Shown: positions 12,881 to 24,179 of the stretch, in pieces
Numbering within the stretch: position 1 is the first letter of the stretch
How the letters are laid out: each line of letters starts with the position of its first letter
Source: Rotaria sordida
Taxonomy: Eukaryota > Rotifera > Eurotatoria > Philodinida > Philodinidae
NCBI GenBank assembly: GCA_905250125.1
Contig: CAJNOL010001021.1
Span: 21,640 to 85,639 of the forward strand
Direction: 5' to 3'
Length of the DNA: 64,000 nucleotides
The notes under the pieces: model-generated
The model's input: the letters and a program-made list of their open reading frames with translations, nothing else
Told to the model about the DNA's origin: nothing
Database searches by the model: none
Translations under genes and position numbers: made by a program

Positions 12881-12980
12881 NNNNNNNNNNNNNNNNNNNN
12901 NNNNNNNNNNNNNNNNNNNNNNNNNNNNNNNNNNNNNNNNNNNNNNNNNNNNNNNNNNNNNNNNNNNNNNNNNNNNNNNN
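12881..12980. other. Assembly gap (100 N)
   Basis: Exactly 100 unknown bases, a conventional size for a gap of unknown length. The sequence after it (from 12981) does not show the other end of the repeat, so the true distance and even adjacency are uncertain. Confidence 0.98.
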
Positions 12981-13484
12981 AAAAAAAAATCTTTTCAAAT
13001 CGAATCTTTATGATAAACTACTGTCGAGAATTGATCGAATAGAATATAGAATATATTTATTTGTTTATATCGAAATGTGAAAGTATTTTTATTTCGAAGA
13101 TTTATTTTGATATATTTCATCTAATCAATGATTAGATTTAAAGAATAATCTTAATAATAAGTAGGATTTTATTGAAAATAAAATCAATAAATATAATTCA
13201 ATCTTATTTTGTTGCATAAATTAAAATATAAAATAGAACATATCGAAAAACATCATTCTATTGAGTAAATAAAGAGAAAAAATGCAGGTGAATGATCTCA
13301 TTTTACTTAAATATATTAATAGAAAATGAGTCTTAGAAAAATCAGTCAATGTATAATTATTAATTATTAGTCGAATTTTTGCTTGTTATTCTAGACGATT
13401 GAAAATAAATATTGATTTAAATAAAGTTAAATGGAAGATTTCGAATTTCCATGAAATAATAATTTAAATAAAGAATATAAATAA

Positions 13485-14306
13485 TGTATTCTTGGTCAAG
13501 GTGCAGTTGGAAAAAGTTGTCTTGTTAGTTGTTTAAATTTATTTAATAGATATATCAACTTCATTTTATTTTCTTATTGTTTTAGGCAATAGAATTTGTT
13601 GAAGGAATTTTTCTTAATAGATATGATCCAACAATTGAAGATGTTTATAAAAAAAGTATTTCGATTTTATATTTAACTAAGATTAGATTTTGAAATTGTT
13701 TAGACAATTGAAATTGATCAAAAAGAATTTTTTGTCGAAATTCTTGATACAGGTGGAACTGTTTGTTATTAATCAAGACTTTTTTTTGTTAAACATTAAA
13801 TAAAGGTTTGTTTTTCTTTTCTTATAGGAAACATTTCGATCAATGCGTGATTTGTATATTATAAATAGTAAAGGTTTTCCAATTATTTATTCAATAACAT
13901 CTCAATCAACATTTGATCAAGTTGATCTATTCTATAATAAAATAATGAATATTAAAATAAATTTATTTATTTATTTATTTAAAACTAAACAAGAAATAAA
14001 TTTCTATAAATAGAAAGAACAATCAGCATTGGTACTTGTTGTAAACAAAGTTGATTTATCTAATACGGAAATATTTATTCAAAGAGAAAAAGGTCAAAGA
14101 TTAGCTGATCAATGGATGTATCCTTTTTATCAAACATCAGCTAAACATTCTATTTATGTTAATCAAGTTATTTCAATAATAAAATATTTATTTTCTTAAA
14201 AATATTATTTCGATTGTTGTTGTTTTTTTTTCTTTAGATATTTATTGATTTAATAAGAGAAATTGATCGTCGATTAGCATGTCTAAGAAAAGCATCACGA
14301 CACTAA
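13485..14306 (+). pseudogene. Ras/Rap-like small GTPase, probably inactivated
   Basis: Five recognisable coding blocks cover the GTPase fold: P-loop GQGAVGKSCL (from 13494), switch I YDPTIED (exon from 13586), G3 DTGGT (exon 13704-13760), RDLY and a hydrophobic strand (13828-13956), G4 NKVD and G5 TSAK (14014-14166), and a C-terminal helix (14238-14306). Most introns are 57-71 bp with phase-0 joins. Defects: a TAA (13482-13484) sits directly before the P-loop strand where EYK-x-C is expected, and no start codon fits. There is one A too many at the end of exon 2 (about 13656), and the donor at 13957 reads ATAAAT rather than GTAAAT. The C-terminus (LRKASRH) lacks a CAAX prenylation box. G3 has Gly in place of the usual Ala (DTGGT for DTAGT). 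Rap subfamily is the nearest by DPTIED and the GT-E-x-F spacing; this is recognised, not searched. Confidence 0.75.
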
Positions 14307-15295
14307 TCGATATGCCTTTAACTAGAATTTCACTCATCAAATTTTGCTTTTGTTGTTCTTCTTTTTCTCGAAAAAAAAGCAAAGAAAAATGAAATTTAAT
14401 TAACAATAAAAACTATTTTCGATAAAGATTTCGTTATTAGATTTTTTTGTTATTATATATTATATTAAATATAATCTAAACAATAATTAATCTAGAAAAT
14501 TTGTTTTTTTTCTTAAATTAAATTAATTATATTAACAATCACTATTTATTATTTATCATCATAATCAGATTTTTTCAAAAAAAAAAACAAAACAAGATTT
14601 TCATCTAATTAACTATTCTTAGAAATTTTTCGTGTTTTTCTTTTTAATTTTAATCATTTTTGTTAAGTGTGCATATTGAAATCAATTGAATATTTTTATC
14701 TAAACAAATAAATAAAATAATATGTCAATATCTATCCTATATTGAGAGAAGCAACAAGTTAATTATTCACCATTGATAAATTAATATTGATAATTTATTT
14801 TCAAAAAAAAAATCTCAATACTTCTATTAACTATAATGATTAACTTTACTAAAAAGAACATATTTGAATAATTGATGAAAAAGAAAATATCAGTTTAACA
14901 ATAATAAATTCTCATTTATGATTAAAAATTTATTCGATATATATTATATAAATAAATAAATAAATATATTATTTATGTTTGAGACTCTAGAATAATATTC
15001 TCAGAAAATATATTCGAATATAATAAACTAATTCAAGTTTGTTTTTTTTTCATTGACAATTATTAAAATAAAATATTATTTTAAATTAATCAATGATTAT
15101 TTATCTATTTAATTAAATATAAAACAATCAATTTATTTAGTTCAATCATTTCTTCAGATCTTTATCATTTAAAATCAATTTGAAAAATTCAATTTTATTA
15201 AAGATTTTCAACAGTTGATTTCATCTCCATATTATACATCATAGAAATAAACATGGACGAAATAATTCAACTCTCAATATAGTTAAAATGTATTT
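14307..15295. other. AT-rich spacer
   Basis: Very AT-rich intergenic sequence downstream of the GTPase relic. No ORF, RNA gene or repeat ends recognised. Confidence 0.55.
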
Positions 15296-15690
15296 AAAAG
15301 GCTGGAGGGTGAATTTGATAGCAAAATTGGCCCTATTTCAAAATCATAAGAGAACTCACACTAATTAACCTAGGTAAAGTTAGCACTATATTTTACTTTT
15401 TTGCGTCCCAATTCGTTTTACGACTTGAGTTGATTCTCTAGTTGATTGAGTTAGATGCAGAATTATATTTTCCATGATAATGATGCTATTTTCGACGAAG
15501 GTCATCTAGCTAATACCTCATTTATACGGTGAATACTGCTTTTTTGAGGGTTTTTTTAAAGAGTATTTCCCATTCGGATTTGCTCGACAACTTGAGTTGA
15601 CTCTAGAAATGGTTGAGTTCAATGTAGAGAATTGAAATCTGCGCCAAATGATACTATTTTTAACTAGGATCATCGGGCAAAAACAATCGA
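15296..15690 (+). repeat. Diverged direct repeats related to the 1555-2599 element ends
   Basis: Two diverged units (about 15425-15520 and 15590-15685) carry TTGAGTTxxATGxAGAxTT, then ATGATxCTATTTT, and the second then GATCATCGGGCAAAAA. The same order of words occurs at 1640-1705, on the inner side of the left end of the fold-back element (GGATGCAGAATTAAATTC ... GATCATCGGGCAAAAA). They lie immediately before the MULE transposase relic and may be the remains of its terminal region. Confidence 0.55.
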
Positions 15691-15839
15691 TGAAGGTGAT
15701 AGTGCAGTGTCAATCTTTAGAAAAAGATATGAAAATGTTCGACTAAAAAAATATACATTTGATAATCATGACAAAGTAGAAATATCAATTATAAATCAAT
15801 GATCAATATAGTATACAAACTATACAGAAGATAGAAGAA

Positions 15840-18100
15840 AAGTTTATTACAGATGCAAGAAAGTCAAATGTTGTCATTCTCGCAATGTCGTGCAACTATT
15901 CATCTCCTATATAATGGAGATAGGAATAAATTAACCATTTATCAAACGAAAGTTGAACACGAACATTATAATGGTGTTACAAATTCGTGGTGTTGATGAA
16001 AATGTTGAAAAGTACATAGAAGATTTATATAATGATGGTATAAACAAATCAAAACTGACTCTTCAAGCATTTCAATAAAGAAAAATAAATATGCTAACGT
16101 TAGCATAGATAAACAATTATCTTGCCTTTTGTAAAAAACAAAAGAAATTTCATTCAAATAAAATAAGTTAGGTCAATTTGAACAATGGTGTGAAAATAAT
16201 CAAAATATTTCAATTAATGAAAAGAAATCTTTTATTGTATGATAGAAGATATTATATTATCATCAACAATATTAAGATATAAAAGGTGATTATAGAAACG
16301 AATTTCCTATGTTTATGTTAGAACGGGGGAGAAAACTAAATCCTCAAATCTTATCGAATCATACGGAATGATGGAATTCTATAGAATATTGGAATCTTCA
16401 CCCAAAAAGCCCTTATAAATAGTACTATTACAGAAAAAAATATGTTCAAATACATCAACGATTAATAGAAGAGTGTAAGAACATTTATCGTAATTTTCTT
16501 ATTCAAAACCTCTTCTTTTCAAATCGTGAAATTGTAAATGGATCTCTTTCGATATATATTTTAGATTAAGATCAATAAACATACAATATTTAAAAATTCA
16601 GTAGTAGAAGAAGGATTGATGGTAAGGTCACTCCTATTTAGATATAATATCACGTATTTAAAAACAGTAAAAAAAAATCTTGAACATAAATCCATAAATA
16701 AAAGATTTATCATTTCTATATAAATATCACGATAATACACATTGAATATATATCTTGTGGGCAAATTTTTAATTTGACTAGGCAAAATTCGAATGCAACT
16801 AAAGATACATTGACATAATTAAAACTGAATAGAATATTTTTTTATTCAACAATATTTCCTCATTTAACTGAACAATTTACAAAAGAAAATATTTTTATCT
16901 ATTCGTCCATATTTGTATAACCATCTCATTTTGAATGACAATATTTTATATCGTATGAAAATAATGATGATGAAGACAACATTTATAATAATAGTAATGA
17001 TGAAGATGAGGATTCGACATCTAATAATGAAGAAACAACTGAACGTGTTCACTCTATAAAAGCTAGTTTTTTTCGAACACGTATTGAAGATAAGATTAAT
17101 CCTGATTTAGCAAACTGATATTTCAAAGTGAAAATTAATGATACGACGAAATTCTTACATAAACAGTTAGCAGTATGACTGTCGATTGACAAAAATGATC
17201 GTCTGTCAACCGATAGGTTATCACCAGTTATCAAAGGAAGTAAATTAAATTAAATAAAAAGCGATTCGAACATTTCTGTATATTGAAACATTAATTATAT
17301 GATTATTGATATAAAAAGTATCAAAAATTTTTCATTAATAACTAATTCTACTGATGCAATTATATACTTAGACAGATGATAAGATAAATCGATCTGAATC
17401 TATTGATAGATAAATGAGGAGATCAGTTCGGTTACAACGCTTCTAGTGGAGGTAATCTCATTCTATGAACTACAACTCACTAAACAAATAACAACTCATC
17501 AATGCATATATCTATCAATAACCACAAAAGAATAGAATAAACAAAAACAAAAAAAAATATTATCACGGAAACCTGAAGATGATACAGATGGAGTCCTTTG
17601 ACAACTTTAGAAGCTTTTTGAAAATCTGAAGGAGTTTTAAGGAATCCAAAAGAATCTGATGAAATCCTAGAGAATCCTAGGGAATCCGAAAGAATCATAG
17701 GGAATCTTTGAAATTCAGAGGAATTCAGAATTTCAGGATTCCGATTATTCCCCCTTGTTATATTATCTGTTGGTTAGCTCAAGATCCGATCAATGTTCCA
17801 ACATATAGATATTGTTGCTACTTATAAATTAGTATGGGAAGGTTTTCCAGTACTACCTAATTATTGGAAAAACTGATTTGAATAAAGCATTTCATCCATT
17901 TGGTTTAGCAATATGTTCAAATGAAAAAAAAAAACAAAAGATTTTCAATTTATCTTCAATAGTCTTGAAATTGGTATGCAAAAAGTGTGTGTGAGTGTGT
18001 GTGGATATAGTTTTTCGTTTAAAATTTTGTAAAACCATAATAAGTAAAGACACTGTCGATCGATGAGAAAATAAAAAGAGGTAGACCAACAAAGGCTAAA
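15840..18100 (+). pseudogene. FLYWCH / MULE transposase relic
   Basis: A decayed ORF broken by many stops and frame changes, readable in pieces on the plus strand. Near 15850-15960 is a FLYWCH-like zinc-finger remnant (YRCKK, then SQCRATIHLLYNGDRNKL, then EHEHY). About 15990-16240 gives VDENVEKYIEDLYND, INNYLAF and GQFEQWCENN, words I associate with bdelloid MULE-type proteins. About 16950-17230 has an acidic stretch and YFKVKINDTTKFLHKQ. About 17800-17995 carries the MULE transposase core: IVATYKLVWEGFPVL, FHPFGLAICSNEK and KDFQFIFNSLEIGMQK. MULE transposases catalyse cut-and-paste transposition of Mutator-like DNA elements. This copy cannot encode one. Minus-strand ORFs here are shadows. 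Confidence 0.7.
17570..17760. repeat. Degenerate GGAATCC/GAATCCTA short repeats
   Basis: Loose repetition of AATCC(T/G)A(A/G)GGAATC-type words between the acidic and core portions of the transposase relic. It looks like an insertion or simple-sequence expansion in dead DNA. A similar texture occurs at about 24220-24510. Confidence 0.4.
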
Positions 18101-18369
18101 TCTCCTTTACTAATAGGATAATTCAATTTTCATTTTATTTTTGTTTGAATTACTTTTTTTTAAATATTTCTTCTTATTTATGCCGTGATTCTTTCATTTA
18201 TTTAAATTTATTTTCTACTAATAAATTTTCTATTTTTTTACTGATATAAAGTGAAATTTTTTCCTATTACTTATATTTAATCAACTAACCATTTTTCAAT
18301 TAACTACTGGTCATTTTCGCACTGACCATTTAATATTTATACAAATTATTTCATCTATTTTATTCAACT

Positions 18370-18440
18370 TTAGAAAAGTCCATGCAAAAGAATTGTTTGC
18401 ATGGGTTTTGGGCATGTCAATAAATGAAGGTGATGATCGG
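18370..18440 (+). pseudogene. Possible 3' fragment of the MULE relic
   Basis: One frame reads LFAWVLGMSINEGDD without a stop, after a gap of AT-rich sequence downstream of the MULE core. It could be a further C-terminal fragment of the same relic. Short and uncertain. Confidence 0.25.
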
Positions 18441-18589
18441 TCTCGATTAGTGAGTAAAGTGATATTTCCTTATTTTTCTAACTAAAAATGATCACGAAAT
18501 GCTTTTCTATATAAACGTTGGTAAGATGAAATAATGGATGATATTGAAAATTGACACTTTGACAAGTCGAGAAGAAACACGTTAAACAG

Positions 18590-18765
18590 GAACCGATAGG
18601 ATCTATTGATAACTATATAAGACGAACACAAAAGAGAAACGCAGAAGAAGTAGTTAAAGTCTATGAAAAACTATCAGGAATAGCTCATGTAAAGTTAAGA
18701 GAAAGACTTCGAAAGAATCATGACAATGTCGAAAGTCATAGAAGCCTTATGGAATGATTAATCAT
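18590..18765 (+). pseudogene. Short decayed ORF, possibly retroelement gag-like
   Basis: An open stretch of about 55 codons contains KQEPIGSIDNYIRRTQK and later VKLRERLRKNHDN before a TGA. The pattern resembles gag-like segments of LTR retroelements in a general way only. No zinc knuckle, protease or RT follows. It could equally be another decayed host gene. Confidence 0.25.
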
Positions 18766-20110
18766 GTGAAATGATGCGGCAAAGACTGAAGTAAGAAAAA
18801 TCGAATAAGCAATTAATGAAAAAAACGAATTGTCGACAAAGTAAAGTCCTAATAGAATGAGAACGAAATAATGAGCACGACAGAAATTAGGTCGATTATA
18901 GATTTGAAGATTATACTAAAATGATATACCTCAACATTATGTCATTTAGATGAACGAACTAGAAATTCATCGAACAAACAATTTTCCAATCTTTTCAATC
19001 CACTTTTATGTTATTTCTCGAACTTTATTCTTTTTTTGTCTTTCTTTTTCTTTTTTGTTTGAAACTTTTATTTTTTCTGTAATTTCTATTTGTTTATCAA
19101 AGTGAAAATTAGAATTTGCTATTTTATGGGCAAAGTGCACATGCGAAAATTCTGTACGAACGTTCCATGATGTGTAATGCTCGATGCAGATATTTCTTTT
19201 GGGAAGTTTTAGTGTCAACTTTTCATGTACCCGTTAATGCAATAGGATGATCAACTGATTTTTTCTTATTTTTTATCGACGATAAGGTGTCAGGAGCCGA
19301 CAATATTTACGATGACGTTATTCATATTTTCTATTCTTCTCTTTTTCTTGCATTGTCAATATCGTTTTATAGGGAGAATAAAAGTACATTATAAAAAGAA
19401 AAGAATAATAACAATAGGATCAATTATTTCTAATATTACTTTGTTTCTAACGATGATTGAAAAACACCGTTCTTCACTATTTTTTGTTAACATTTTGTTC
19501 ATTTAATATGTTTTACATTGACGTTTTTGTCTTGACGTATATCGTGAAATAATATTAGTGAATATATTCATTTATTATTATGCAAAAAAAACCTTTTTTG
19601 TTTTTATTACTAATGTATCAATCTAAGATTTATCTTCATGAAAAGAAAAAGTAAATTTCCTAATTAAAATAATGAAATAAAACTAGTCAATTTTCAAATG
19701 TATTTTTCAATATCTTGGAATAAAAGTTTTGTTTTGGATGGTGATTGTTATCGAGGTGTCAGGGACGTTTTTAAGGGAATTTAATCTATAATGATAATAT
19801 ACAAAGGTGAATTATATCGAGACCCGTTACTCCGACAAAACAAATCTTTGTCAAGAAAAAAAAAAACATTAAAAGGTAACACTAGTTTATGTTTTTATGC
19901 AATATATAATACAAATTAATCGCCCACATCCGAAATATGCATAAATTACATTGAGAGTCACTGAGGCGTAGGTTTTTTTTTCTTCTAATAATTTGTGTTG
20001 TTAATTTCAAAGTATAATATAATATAGTCATTTCGTGAGATAACAAAAAAAATCGTAGAAGACACATTGAGTAGGAAGGATATTTTCTATTGAGATAATT
20101 CGAGAAGAAA
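18766..20110. other. Intergenic spacer upstream of the acetate-transporter gene
   Basis: AT-rich, with only short ORFs on opposite strands (19006-19218 minus, 19312-19506 plus) that lack family resemblance. The last few hundred bases must contain the promoter of the gene at 20111, but no specific element was recognised. Confidence 0.45.
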
Positions 20111-20920
20111 ATGTCGGTAAATCCAACAATTATCAACAAACAAAAATCAGATTCGGTGGTTGAAATCGTTCCGATAGAAAATAATTCTCTACCATTAAAA
20201 AGATCATTTTCATTCACAGATCAACAATTAGAATTAATATTGGAACGATTAATTACATTTCATAGAAGTTCTTCTCCACCACCATCACCACCTCCACCTC
20301 CTCCTTCAAATCCTATTGGAAATCCTGCTCCTCTTGGTCTTGCTGCATTTGCATTAACAACATTTATGCTTTCAGTATTTAATGCTGGTTCAAATTTAAT
20401 TGATCCTCATTTAGAAGGAGTTGTTTTACCAGTTGCATTATTTTATGGTGGTCTAGCACAATTTTCTGCTGGAATGTGGGAATATAGAGTTAATAATACA
20501 TTTGGTGCAACAACATTTACAAGTTATGGAGCTTTTTGGATGTCTTTTGCAGGTTATGTTTATTTAATTGTACCCAAAATTGAACCTATTAATAAAACAA
20601 AACAAGCAACAGGACTTTTTCTTTTATCATGGTTTATTTTTACTATTTATATGAATGTTGCTGCTTTGAGAATTTCAAAAATTATATTTAGCATATTTTT
20701 TTTACTTAATTTAACATTTTTATTTTTGATTATTGGAAATCTTGGTAATTTACCTGTTATAACAAATATAGGAGGATGGTTTGGAATAGTTACTTCAGGT
20801 TTAGCATGGTATGCTTCTGCTGCTACTATTATTAATACAACTTTTAAAAAATCTTTATTACCTATTGGAGCTTATCAACAAAAAGAAAATCCATCTTCAA
20901 TAATTCTAACTCATTTTTAA
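20111..20920 (+). CDS. Acetate transporter family protein (GPR1/FUN34/YaaH, AceTr)
   Basis: Intact single-exon ORF of 269 residues. The N-terminal ~65 residues are hydrophilic, ending in a proline run (SSPPPSPPPPPPS). The family signature NPAPLGLAAFALTTF follows directly and opens the first of about six predicted membrane helices: around residues 75-93, 100-120, 133-153, 168-186, 190-208 and 218-236. Other family-typical strings are FYGGLAQFSAGMWEYR and FGATTFTSYGAFWMS. Members (Ady2/Ato1 in yeast, SatP/YaaH in E. coli) transport acetate, succinate or ammonium-linked substrates across the plasma membrane. The family is common in bacteria, archaea, fungi and protists but is not a standard animal family. 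That and the absence of introns make this a horizontal-transfer candidate. Its AT-rich codon use matches its neighbours, so any transfer is old enough to have adapted. Substrate is not known. Confidence 0.92.
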   Translation: MSVNPTIINKQKSDSVVEIVPIENNSLPLKRSFSFTDQQLELILERLITFHRSSSPPPSPPPPPPSNPIGNPAPLGLAAFALTTFMLSVFNAGSNLIDPHLEGVVLPVALFYGGLAQFSAGMWEYRVNNTFGATTFTSYGAFWMSFAGYVYLIVPKIEPINKTKQATGLFLLSWFIFTIYMNVAALRISKIIFSIFFLLNLTFLFLIIGNLGNLPVITNIGGWFGIVTSGLAWYASAATIINTTFKKSLLPIGAYQQKENPSSIILTHF

Positions 20921-21435
20921 TAAAACAATTTATATAATTACAGAATCTTATTTTCTTAGTTTTTTTTCATAATTAACATTTATTTAAATATTTATCATCG
21001 ATTTTATTTTATTTTATTCAAATTTTATCTAGAAGATTTAGGGAGAAAATATTTTTTGAAAATTAATTTAATAAATATTCGAAATGAAATTATTTTAAAT
21101 AAAACTAAAATATTTTATCTTAACTTATTTTCTAACTCACTCAAAATCATTCTAATATAGAATTTATTGATAATATATATTGACAATAGAAATTACTCAA
21201 CTTTAAATTTTATTTTCAAACATCTCCTACTCGATTATCTACAAATATATAATATACTCATTTTATATATTGGAGTTTATTTCAATCATATCATATTTAT
21301 ATAGATAATAAATTTTATTTTATTATTAACAGAAGTCAATTTATTTACTCTATATAAAGATTTAAAATAATCAATATTATAAATTGATATGCTTTTCTTT
21401 CCTCTAGAAAATCAATATAAACAGTTAACAAATCA
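20921..21435. other. AT-rich spacer downstream of the acetate-transporter gene
   Basis: No ORF, repeat or RNA gene recognised. It ends at the first full copy of the ~770-bp repeat family. Confidence 0.5.
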
Positions 21436-22199
21436 TTTTTGTGTACTCAAAAAGTTCATAGACTATAGAATCGGTTAGTGTGTCCGGCCGTTCACACGAT
21501 AACTTTCGAAAGGAGAGTCCGATCACGATGAAATTTTCTACACAGTTTAGTCTCAACAATATCTCGGTCGAGAGAAGAAGATGAGAATCATTGGCCGAGC
21601 CATTGCTAAATTATTGGAAAAATAGTCATTTCTCCCTATGAGAAGATAGACCCTTCTATCTTCGTAAAAAACTTTTCCTATCATAGTCAAATAAAACTCC
21701 AACTATTATATACCATTCGATAGAGAATTTCACGAGCTACAAAATAGTATATAAAACATAAGGAAACAAGAAAGTTAGCTTACCTATTGCAAAGATAACT
21801 AAACGGAATTCGGTTCGGTGTTTGTCCACGCTCTAATTGATCCATAAATAGAGCTCGTTCTTACGATCACAGAGATGATAGTTCGAGCTTTTCTGGGGTG
21901 GAGAACTCGAATCTGTATTCCATTCGCCTCGAAATTCCATTGGTTGAGCAGTGACCAATAGAAATCAAGTTATAGGAAAAACGAGTTTCTTAGGGTAAAT
22001 CAAGGTGAAGAGTTCAAATCTGATCTGTATTCATCCCCAAATCCTATTGATTGAGCAGTAGCCAATAGAAATCAAGTGTTTATAGGAAAGGTTTGCCAGG
22101 ACAATTTTGATGTCCACACATTCTAGGATGACTTATCTGTCTCATTCACTTTTTGAAGTACACATAACTCTCGGATTTAAATCCGAGGTTTCCGCATTT
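21436..22199 (+). mobile_element. ~770-bp repeat family, copy 1 (forward)
   Basis: Starts TTTTTGTGTACTCAAAAAGT, continues with a CCGGCCG block, GGAGAGTCCGATC, ACCATTCGATAGAGAATTT, and two diverged internal units around a CCAATAGAAATCAAGT core (near 21955 and 22050). It ends ACTTTTTGAAGTACACATAACT, then the perfect 18-bp palindrome CTCGGATTTAAATCCGAG, then GTTTCCGCATTT. The subterminal TGTGTACT(T)CAAAAAGT words are inverted relative to each other. No transposase, so non-autonomous. Head-to-tail with copy 2. Confidence 0.88.
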
Positions 22200-22974
22200 T
22201 TTTGTACTCAAAAAGTGAGTACACTATAGAATCGGTCAGTATGTCCGTCCGGCCGTTTACACGATAACTTTTGAAAGGAGAGTCCGATTGCGATGAAATT
22301 TTCTACACACTTTAGTCTCAACAATATCTCGGTGGAGAGAAGTAGATGAGAAGGATTGGTCGAGCCATTGCTGAGTTATTGTAAAAATAGTCATTTTTCT
22401 CTATGCCTTCCTATGCGAGAATCGACCTATCCCCGCTTTCGTAAAAAACTTTTCCTATCATAGTCAAATCAAACCCCAACTATTATACACCATTCGATAG
22501 AGAATTTCACGAGCTACAAAATCGTATATAAAACATAAAGAAATAAGAAGACTAACTCACCTATTGCAAGGGTAATTAAACGGGAATTGGTTCTCTTTGT
22601 GTTCACACTTTAATTGATCGACAATTAGAGCTGTCTTTCGATCATAGTGATGACAGTTCGAGGTTTTTTGGGTCAGAGAACTCCAATCTGAGCTCCGTTT
22701 GCCTCGAACTCCTATTGGTTGAGCAGTAACCAATAGAAATCAAGTTATCGGAAGAACGACTTTGTTAGGGTAAATCAAGGCGAAGAGTTGAAATCTGAGC
22801 TCTATTCACATCTAAATCCTATTGGTTGAGCAGTAGCCAATAGAAATAAAGTGTTTATAGAAACGGTTTGCCAGGATAATTTTAACGTCCAGAGATTCGT
22901 CGGATGAGTGATCTGTCTGATTCACTTTTTGAAGTACACAACTCTCGGATTTAAATCCGAGGTTTCCACATTTA
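22200..22974 (+). mobile_element. ~770-bp repeat family, copy 2 (forward, abutting copy 1)
   Basis: Begins directly at the end of copy 1. In this copy the 5' end is itself a palindrome, GTACTCAAAAAGTGAGTAC, where copy 1 has AGTTCATAG. The internal units, the ATTCGATAGAGAATTT word and the terminal CTCGGATTTAAATCCGAG palindrome are all present. It ends GTTTCCACATTT. Confidence 0.88.
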
Positions 22975-24179
22975 TTTTCAAATATGATGGATTTATTATA
23001 TAGAAAATAAATTGAGTTAATTAGAATTATATTTAAAGATATTTTCTTTTTTCGAAACAAACAATAAAAATAAAAATAAAGGATTAATTAAATTCTTTTG
23101 AGATAATAGATATTCAAATATAATTTAATTAATCGTTATTGATCTATTTTAGTCAATAAAACGATGATTTATTATTTATCTGAAATAAAAAGCGAGATAA
23201 TATAGAATTTATTATAACTCTAACAAGATAAAATAAATATCCAGATGAATAAAATATTATTTTTGGTATAATTGTTAACTCTATAGAAGAAAAAGAAAAT
23301 ATTTGTCAATTTTCAAAAATCTATTTATAAAATAAAATAATTAAGATATATTATATATAACCATTTCTAATTAAAATAAAACTATAAGAATATTTATCTT
23401 GAATTAAATTAAATGGTTTAACTAAAATAATAATATATTGATGTTTACTCTTATTCTTTCTCTCAATCGATATTTATCTCGATTATTAGAATTTCTTATC
23501 AATATTTATTTAATCTATCTATTTATAGAATTATATTCGAACAAATAATCGTAAACAATTTTATATTAAATATTGAATTATCGAACAATAATATTATCTT
23601 GTTAAGATCGTTTATCCTAATTTGATCCTCATATAATGATAAATCCGTTCAACATTATTTTATTTATTAGAGAAAGAATAGATTTTAATAAGACGATATT
23701 TAATAAATGACCAATATAATCATATTGACTAAATTAAAATGATAATAATCTTTATCAACAATATATTTCTATATCAGTTTATAGAAATAATTCACTTTTT
23801 CAAACATATATATATAAGATAATTAACAATGTTATCGATCACAAATCAATAATTAAGATAAAATATTATTTTTTTTAAAAACCGACTGTTAAAGAGATTA
23901 GTTTTATATTAATAATAAACAATTGAATTCATGTTTATAATATATTATTAATAATATAGGTCACTATAATTAAATGAATTATCTTTCTCAATTAATATCG
24001 AATAAAACATCATCAATTAGAGTTTTATTATTAGAAATAAAATTCTTAATTCAACATTTATTTCTATATTATTAATGATTAACTCTTTAGAATAAACAAG
24101 ATAAACATATTTATTTAAGATTTTTATTTCGAAATAATAATTATTTAAAACAGTCTATCCTTATATACGAATATATATT
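22975..24179. other. AT-rich desert
   Basis: Extremely AT-rich with no ORF above background, no RNA gene recognised and no defined repeat ends. Confidence 0.55.

Noticed and set aside
12774..13080. ORFs on both strands spanning the N run
   Set aside because: They are open only because unknown bases cannot encode stops.
15966..17234. Several minus-strand ORFs of 60-75 codons
   Set aside because: They are antisense to the readable fragments of the FLYWCH/MULE relic and have low-complexity composition.
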